Assembly: GCA_965263165.1 (NCBI GenBank)
Contig: OZ253584.1
Coordinates: 620,001-684,000, forward strand
Source: SAR202-VII-2 sp965263165
GTDB lineage: Bacteria > Chloroflexota > Dehalococcoidia > Lucifugimonadales > SAR202-VII-2
Direction of reading: 5' to 3'
DNA: 64,000 nucleotides
Notes under the pieces: generated by a model
Told to the model about the DNA's origin: nothing
Databases searched by the model: none
Seen by the model: only the letters and a program-made list of their open reading frames with translations
Program-made: the position numbers and the translations under genes
In this document: positions 59,149 to 64,000 of the stretch, piece after piece
Layout of the letters: every line of letters starts with the position of its first letter
Numbering within the stretch: position 1 is the first letter of the stretch

Positions 59149-60093
59149 CTATTGCGGGTTGCCCTGCTCCAGCCAGGAGATGTATTCGGCGACAGCGGTC
59201 TCCCACGTGTAGCGCGGCCCATAACCAAGCTCGGTTCGCGCCCGCGAGATGTCGGCGTAGGCATTCGGCCTGAAACCGGGTCCCTCGCCGGGCTGCAGCT
59301 CGGCTTCGAAGGAAGGCTTGACCTTCTTCACCGCTGCAACGAATTCGGCGTTGGACGTAGCCCTTCCCGACCCCAGGTTGTAGATACGGTGCTCCAACTT
59401 CTCCGCCTGCTGAATGAGCACGATGCCCCTAGCGATGTCCTTCACGTACGCCAGGTCACCCGCTGCGTCCGCTAACGGGACGCCCCCGAACGCCGGCGAG
59501 TAATCGGGCGCGGCGCCGCGGGCGGCGGCGTGGCATAGCCTGCTGGGCAGGTTGCGCATGGATGCATACATGGGCCCGTACACGGCGGGCAGCCGCATTT
59601 GCACCAGCTCGATGCCGGCCACTCTGGCGTAGTTCAGCGACAGAATCTCCCACGCCTTCTTGAAGGCAAACGGCGGAATGGGCGTGTCCACCGTTGCCAG
59701 ATCATCTTCCCGGAACGGCCCGTTGGCCACTATGCCCCCTATGCTGGACAGGCTAAGGCGCCGGACGCCTGACTCCCGGGCCGCGTCCAGCAACACGGAG
59801 AGCTTGTCCATGTTGGCCCGCAGGTCGGCGCCGGGGTCCTGGTAGGCCTGCCCGTGAATGGCCAGGTGGACAATGCTGTCCACGTTGTGCTTCTTGGCAA
59901 CCGCCAGAAGGGCCCCGGGCACGCCGATGTCCACCTGCTCGAAGACGAGGCCTCGGTCAACGTGAGGCGCCAGGAAACTTGGAATCCGCCACGTCCGATG
60001 GTAGGTCGCCACCACCTCATCGCCCGCATTCAGGAACGCCTCGATGGCGTTCAGCCCTATGAACCCCATGCCCCCGGTCATAAGAACGGTCAT
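59149..60093 (-). CDS. NAD-dependent epimerase/dehydratase (extended SDR)
   Basis: 314 residues. Rossmann motif TGGMGFIGLNAIEAF, LSLSSIGGIVANGPF and the substrate-side RLPAVYGPMYASMRNL; the catalytic YxxxK is not obvious (FAFKKAWEILSLNYARVAG stands in its place), which is unusual. It may act on a polyketide or acid rather than a sugar. It diverges from the hydrolase gene at 60214. Confidence 0.82.
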   Translation of the reverse strand: MTVLMTGGMGFIGLNAIEAFLNAGDEVVATYHRTWRIPSFLAPHVDRGLVFEQVDIGVPGALLAVAKKHNVDSIVHLAIHGQAYQDPGADLRANMDKLSVLLDAARESGVRRLSLSSIGGIVANGPFREDDLATVDTPIPPFAFKKAWEILSLNYARVAGIELVQMRLPAVYGPMYASMRNLPSRLCHAAARGAAPDYSPAFGGVPLADAAGDLAYVKDIARGIVLIQQAEKLEHRIYNLGSGRATSNAEFVAAVKKVKPSFEAELQPGEGPGFRPNAYADISRARTELGYGPRYTWETAVAEYISWLEQGNPQ

Positions 60094-60213
60094 ACTGATC
60101 CTCGCCCCGGCAGTGATTGTCTAGCGCCGCGCCGTAGCATGGCTCCCTGGGTAGCTACGGTGGGCCGGCCCGATGATACAATACCCCGGCAGGTTCGTGG
60201 AGAGGACGCCATC

Positions 60214-61155
60214 ATGATCGAGCAGGACGTTACATTCACCTCGGCTGGTCTGGAGCTGGCCGGCGCGCTGGCCCACCCAGACGCCAGCGGCCCCTTCCCC
60301 GGAGTGCTCCTCATTGCCGGCCCCGGCCCCATCGACCGGAACGAGAACCACATGCAACTCCCGATCAACGCCTTCCCCCACTTCGCCGAGCGCCTGGCCG
60401 AGCGCGGCGTAGCCACGTTGCGGTATGACAAACGCGGCGTGGGGGCAAGCAAGGGCGCCTACCTCAGCGCCGGCCTCCATGACAACGCAACCGACGCCCA
60501 ACGGGCCCTCGCCTTCCTGAGAGGCCACCCGCTCATAAAAGGGAAGCCGGTGTTCGTCCTGGGCCGCAGCGCGGGCGCCCTGGTCGCAACGATGCTGGCG
60601 GGCAAGGGCGTCAGCATGGCTGGCGCAATCTTGATGGCAGGCGCCGCTTGCACCGGCGAGGAGACGCTGAAGTGGCAGGTGCAGCAGGTAGCTCGGGGTA
60701 TGAAAGGGCCCAACAAGTGGATCATCAAGCTCTTCCGAATCGACGTCGTGAAATCGCAGCAGAAGCGGCTGGACAAGCTCAAGCAGTCCAAGGAGGATTC
60801 GTACCGGGTGCAGCTCGTGGCCAACGTCAACGCGAGGTGGACGAGGGAGTACATCGCCTACAACCCCGCCGTCGACCTGCCCAAAATACGCGTACCCACG
60901 CTAGCCATAACCGGCACCAAGGACATCCAGGCGAACCCTGCGGACTTGGAGCGCATGGCCGATCTGGTGAAATCCAAGTTCGAGTATCATGCAGTCCCGG
61001 ACGTGACCCACGTGCTGCGCCCCGACCCCGATGACCCGCCGTCGCTGGCCAGCTACAAGGACCAGGTCAAGGCCCCGCCGGACCCCCGCGTCCTAGACCT
61101 GGTCACAGACTGGGTGGGCAGACAGGTGAAGGCAGCGGAGGGCGCAGGTGGTTAA
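60214..61155 (+). CDS. Alpha/beta hydrolase (S9/YqiA-like)
   Basis: 313 residues from ATG at 60214; the 120 codons upstream overlap the divergent gene. GVLLIAGPGPIDRNENHM is the oxyanion region, LRYDKRGVGASKG strand 4, VLGRSAGALVATML the nucleophile elbow, and DVTHVLRPDPDDPP the histidine region. Substrate unknown. Confidence 0.87.
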   Translation: MIEQDVTFTSAGLELAGALAHPDASGPFPGVLLIAGPGPIDRNENHMQLPINAFPHFAERLAERGVATLRYDKRGVGASKGAYLSAGLHDNATDAQRALAFLRGHPLIKGKPVFVLGRSAGALVATMLAGKGVSMAGAILMAGAACTGEETLKWQVQQVARGMKGPNKWIIKLFRIDVVKSQQKRLDKLKQSKEDSYRVQLVANVNARWTREYIAYNPAVDLPKIRVPTLAITGTKDIQANPADLERMADLVKSKFEYHAVPDVTHVLRPDPDDPPSLASYKDQVKAPPDPRVLDLVTDWVGRQVKAAEGAGG

Positions 61156-61320
61156 GCATGGCCCAGCCACCGTTGAGTCTGGCGGACGGGCCTCCGCTTC
61201 CACAACGCAGGAATCAAAGCCAGGGATCCTTCCCTGGAGCGTTGGTTACAGGCGCGAGGCGGGAGCATCCTCCCGTCCCTTTCCTCGGGTACGGGGGAAG
61301 GTTAGCAACTGTCTTGAAAG

Positions 61321-62265
61321 TCAAGCGGTTTGCGGGTTCCAGGCGGTGTGATGTTTGAGCATGGCGTTGAGGATGGTCAGCAGCTTGCGCATGCAGGCCG
61401 TGAGCGCCACCTTCTTCGGCTTGCCCGCCCGCAGAAGCCGCTCGTAGAACTCCTTCAGCGTGGGGTTGTAGCGCACGCCCACCAGGGCGGCCATGTACAG
61501 GGCGGCGCGCACGTGCCCCCGCCCGCCCCAGCATCGGCGCGAGCCCCGGTGCTTGCCACTGTCCCGGTTGAGCGGCGCGACCCCCACCACCGCAGCGGCC
61601 TCTCGGCGGTCGAGCGACCCCAGTTCCGGCAGTTCGGCCAGCAGGCTGAACACGGTCGCAGGCCCGATCCCAGGCACACTGCGCAGCAGGTCCTCCCGCT
61701 CGCGCCACAGCGGACTCTCCCGCAGGCGTCGCCCGAGCTCATCGTCGATCTCCTTCACCTGGCGGTTGAGGAGGGCGATCACTTCCTCGATCCCCTCTCG
61801 GACCACGGGCAAGGCGCGTTGGCGCCGCTGCTGCTCCGCGGTCCGCATCTGGATGATTTGCCGCCGCCGGGCGACGAGTCCCTCAAGTGCACGGGCTTCC
61901 GGGGAGCGCAGAGCCTGCCCGGTGACCCCGCTGGCCTGCCCGAAGTGGGCGATAACCGCGGCGTCCAGGCGGTCAGTCTTGGCGAGCTTCCCTTGGGAGC
62001 GGGCGAAGTCACGGACCTGGCGGGGGTTGACGACGGCGACAGGGAGGCCGGCCGCCCCGAGTGCGGCAACGATGGGCGCCTCATAGCCCCCGGTGGCTTC
62101 CATGACGATGCACTGGGGGCTCATGGCTTGGAGCCGGAGCACCAGCGCCTCTCCCCCCTCCTGGTCCTGGTCCACCCGCCACGCCTCCCCCGTCGGGCGC
62201 ACCGCCACATCCACCCATGCCTTCGACACATCAATGCCTACGAACACCGGAGCCTCACTCGCCAT
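61321..62265 (-). CDS. IS110-family transposase (DEDD + serine)
   Basis: 314 residues from MASEAPVFVGIDVSKAWVDV with SD AAAGGAGGA. The DEDD domain has GIDVSK, VMEATGGYEAP, and KTDRLDAAVIAHF; the transposase_20 domain has LRSVPGIGPATVFSLLAELP and GVAPLNRDSGKHRGSRRC with the serine nucleophile. The frame continues upstream through the bridge-RNA leader but that part is not coding. Confidence 0.94.
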   Translation of the reverse strand: MASEAPVFVGIDVSKAWVDVAVRPTGEAWRVDQDQEGGEALVLRLQAMSPQCIVMEATGGYEAPIVAALGAAGLPVAVVNPRQVRDFARSQGKLAKTDRLDAAVIAHFGQASGVTGQALRSPEARALEGLVARRRQIIQMRTAEQQRRQRALPVVREGIEEVIALLNRQVKEIDDELGRRLRESPLWREREDLLRSVPGIGPATVFSLLAELPELGSLDRREAAAVVGVAPLNRDSGKHRGSRRCWGGRGHVRAALYMAALVGVRYNPTLKEFYERLLRAGKPKKVALTACMRKLLTILNAMLKHHTAWNPQTA

Positions 62266-62430
62266 CAGTCCTCCTTTGGCCCGTCCTTGCTGATACGGGC
62301 TCGGTGGCCCAGGCAACTGTTCGGGCTCTATGATGGGAGACGGCGGGGCGACCACGCTAACCTACGGTCTTGTTCAACCCAGGATGAAACGGTCTGCCCC
62401 GCCGTCTCTGCCAAAGATACCCAAAGATAC
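62266..62430 (-). ncRNA. Candidate IS110 bridge RNA, copy 2
   Basis: The same leader as copy 1 on the minus strand, with the 13-bp stem and identical guide segments (CATCCT, AGGTTAG, ACAGTTGC). Being attached to an intact transposase, this is the more likely functional copy. Confidence 0.72.
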
Positions 62431-62519
62431 AAGGATGGGGGTCATGTCCAATCAACCAGCCCACGAGCGTACGCTCCGGCCGCAGCTACGGCTTGGGAAC
62501 TACAACTAGAGGAGCCATC

Positions 62520-63161
62520 ATGCCCATTTACTACGAGGACGAGACTATCCGCATCCATAAGACAAGCTGTGGGCCTTACGACAACAACGCCTACCTCATC
62601 GTCGACCCCTCCACGGAGGAGGGCATTGTGATCGACGCGCCGGCGGAGTCTGAGAAGCTCTTGGCTGAGGTCGGCGACGTCAACGTCACCGCCCTTGTCA
62701 TCTCGCATACGCACCAGGACCACATCCTGGGATTCGACGTGATGCTGGACGCCCTGAAAGCACCGGTGGGCTGTCACCATGAGGACGCCGCCCGCCTACC
62801 ACGCCCCGCCGACTTCGACCTGGAGGACGGCAGCACTATTGCCATTGGCAAACTGGAGGCCCGGTTCATCTTCACGCCGGGCCACACCCCCGGCGGCGCC
62901 TGCACCCTAGTGGGACGTCACCTCTTCCCCGGCGACGTCCTGTTCCCAGGCGGCCCCGGCAGGACCACGAGCCCAGAGAACTTCCAACGGCTCCTCGCCA
63001 ACATCAGAGAGCGTCTCTACGTCCTTCCCGACGACATAGAGGTCTATCCGGGCCACGGCGCGAACACATCGCTGAAGCAGTCCAAGGAAGAGTACGCCGC
63101 CTTCTCCGCTCGCTCTCACCCTGCGGACCTCTGCGGCGACGTGCAGTGGCTGGGTGGTTAG
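62520..63161 (+). CDS. MBL-fold metallo-hydrolase
   Basis: 213 residues from ATG at 62520 (SD AGAGGAG). Zinc motif SHTHQDHILGF (HxHxDH), TPGHTPGGACTLVG, FPGDVLFPGGPG and VYPGHGANTSL fit glyoxalase II-like hydrolases. It lies just after the left end of the IS110 element. A role in thioester or lactone hydrolysis is possible. Confidence 0.9.
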   Translation: MPIYYEDETIRIHKTSCGPYDNNAYLIVDPSTEEGIVIDAPAESEKLLAEVGDVNVTALVISHTHQDHILGFDVMLDALKAPVGCHHEDAARLPRPADFDLEDGSTIAIGKLEARFIFTPGHTPGGACTLVGRHLFPGDVLFPGGPGRTTSPENFQRLLANIRERLYVLPDDIEVYPGHGANTSLKQSKEEYAAFSARSHPADLCGDVQWLGG

Positions 63162-63521
63162 CGCTCCAAACGCCCCCTGCCTCAATCTGCGCCCCTTAGG
63201 GATACCTGAATACGTCCGGGGGCTACGGCATAGCCAGATAGGGAAGATGGTGGCGCGGGCGGCTTGTTCAGAGGTTCCCTAGGAATCCCTCGATCTGCCC
63301 CCCGGAGCAGGCCATGACCGCTTCGAGGAAACCCTTCATACGCTTCGGGGCGGTCGTAGACGCACCACAGCTACACGGAAGGGGCGTTGGAAAGCAGCAC
63401 CAGGGGATTCTGCTCGAAAAGGAATTGGACCTGAACCCTGTCGAAAAGAGCTTACAACCCACATCGCTTCAAGCAATGGGGGACAGCACTGAGCAGGGCC
63501 GCGCCTGACTTCGAGACAGCG
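63162..63521. other. Intergenic region with one 22-bp repeat motif
   Basis: Contains the inverted 22-bp motif at 63261-63282 (GGCTTGTTCAGAGGTTCCCT). No protein gene is supported; short ORFs on both strands lack recognisable features. Confidence 0.5.
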
Positions 63522-63833
63522 CTACGCCCCGCCGGGCGGGGCGTCCAGGTCCTCCAGCCACATCCGCACCTTGGGGTGTCCCTGCAACAGCGGCGCCAGC
63601 TTGTCGCTGATCTCCTGCCGCTCAGGCGACTTCTCCCAAGCTTCCCACGCACCGATGCTCGTCCACGTGCTGACCATCAGAAAGTTCGCCGGGTTGTGGG
63701 CGTCGATCATCGTGACGCCTGAAACGAACCCTGGACGCCGCGTGGAGCGCGACCGCAATTCCCGAAGCACTTCCTTCACGTCATGCTGCTCCCCAGGGAC
63801 AACCGTCCGCTCCACAGTTATTCTCACCGCCAT
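63522..63833 (-). CDS. Antibiotic biosynthesis monooxygenase (ABM) domain protein
   Basis: 103 residues. RITVERTVVPGEQHDVKEVL, FVSGVTMIDAHNPANFLMVS and TWTSIGAWEAWEKSPERQEI are the ABM ferredoxin-like fold pattern. Such proteins are quinol oxygenases, haem-degrading enzymes or unassigned. Function unknown. Confidence 0.85.
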   Translation of the reverse strand: MAVRITVERTVVPGEQHDVKEVLRELRSRSTRRPGFVSGVTMIDAHNPANFLMVSTWTSIGAWEAWEKSPERQEISDKLAPLLQGHPKVRMWLEDLDAPPGGA

Positions 63834-63845
63834 AGCCGAACTCCC

Positions 63846-64000
63846 CTAACCCGCCTTGGCTTCTTCCAACTCCTTCTCCGCGCTGACGAGCTGCACCTCT
63901 TCCATCAGCGCCTCCAGCATGTCCTTCTCCTCCACCACCCGGGACTTCTTCCCCTTCCGGAAGATGATGGCCCGACCCACCCCCGCAGCTATCCCAACGT
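63846..64000 (-). CDS. Unidentified gene, C-terminal part only
   Basis: 51 codons before the stop remain: IAAGVGRAIIFRKGKKSRVV and DMLEALMEEVQLVSAEKELE. The charged helical end is not recognised. The gene starts beyond the window. It is 12 bp upstream of the ABM gene and on the same strand. Confidence 0.6.
   Translation of the reverse strand, partial: VGIAAGVGRAIIFRKGKKSRVVEEKDMLEALMEEVQLVSAEKELEEAKAG

Larger units (their letters stand above)
61304..62433 (-). mobile_element. IS110-family element, copy 2 (intact)
   Basis: 1130 bp, the intact counterpart of the copy at 28217. The flanks again are AGGTTAG with GGGGG on one side (61292-61305) and AGGATGGGGGT on the other. It sits between the alpha/beta hydrolase and MBL genes. 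Confidence 0.82.

Noticed and set aside
62266..62355. N-terminal extension of the intact IS110 transposase
   Set aside because: The extra 30 codons overlap the bridge-RNA leader, and a strong SD precedes the internal ATG at 62265.
61330..62631. 433-codon ORF opposite the IS110 transposase
   Set aside because: Antisense to a transposase with complete motifs; the same shadow appears at 28357-29322 opposite copy 1.
63268..63508. Small ORFs on both strands before the ABM gene
   Set aside because: No conserved motif, no SD, and atypical Cys/Ser/Pro composition; best left as intergenic.

Overview
The window is GC-rich, with ordinary bacterial housekeeping genes. Around them are catabolic genes for aromatic or organic-acid compounds: a Rieske dioxygenase, three dienelactone-hydrolase paralogues, a class II aldolase, amidohydrolase and epimerases, and a TctC-type binding protein. 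It also carries an archaeal-type PEP carboxylase. This mix is compatible with Chloroflexota of the Dehalococcoidia/SAR202 type, but that placement is inference from gene content; no rRNA or tRNA gene was seen.

Region 1 (1-20.7 kb) is almost entirely minus-strand core genome. It holds a GT4 glycosyltransferase, a CelD-like acyltransferase, folE, homoserine dehydrogenase, a membrane PPIase, rpsF-ssb-rpsR, glyA, a biotin carboxylase/BCCP pair, recO-recR-ybaB-dnaX-ybeY, rph, and leuA-leuC-leuD-leuB. Many junctions are 4-base overlaps or short gaps.

Region 2 (20.7-22.7 kb) has no convincing protein gene. It consists of a composite repeat family: GC-rich hairpin modules followed by a promoter-like 17-bp-spaced box pair, a conserved block of about 200 nt, and an array of degenerate TAACGG-type motifs recurring every 10-11 bp. 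Two copies lie here, one at 36.2-36.6 kb, and a divergent one with a different array motif at 27.9-28.1 kb. I regard this as the most likely undescribed element in the window.

Region 3 (22.7-27.6 kb) carries an acyl-CoA synthetase, a thioredoxin-reductase-like protein, a cytochrome b/molybdopterin fusion and an amidohydrolase.

Region 4 (27.7-47.9 kb) is accessory. It has an IS110 element with a readable bridge-RNA candidate, two IS5-like elements, three toxin-antitoxin loci (one decayed), a TIR + HExxH two-gene cassette bounded by direct repeats of a toxin-gene 3' end, a DpnI homologue split by an IS5-like element beside a DNA methyltransferase, DarTG, and an HsdS-like C-terminal remnant. 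Metabolic genes (ppcA, hydrolase, epimerase, aldolase) are interspersed.

Region 5 (47.9-64 kb) has three tandem dienelactone hydrolases, a Rieske oxygenase with its own promoter and terminator, a TctC-like lipoprotein, an MFS exporter, HAD, ComF, a trpA-aroH-DAHP synthase run, a second epimerase/hydrolase pair, a second intact IS110 copy, an MBL-fold hydrolase, and an ABM-domain protein. The window ends inside an unidentified minus-strand gene.
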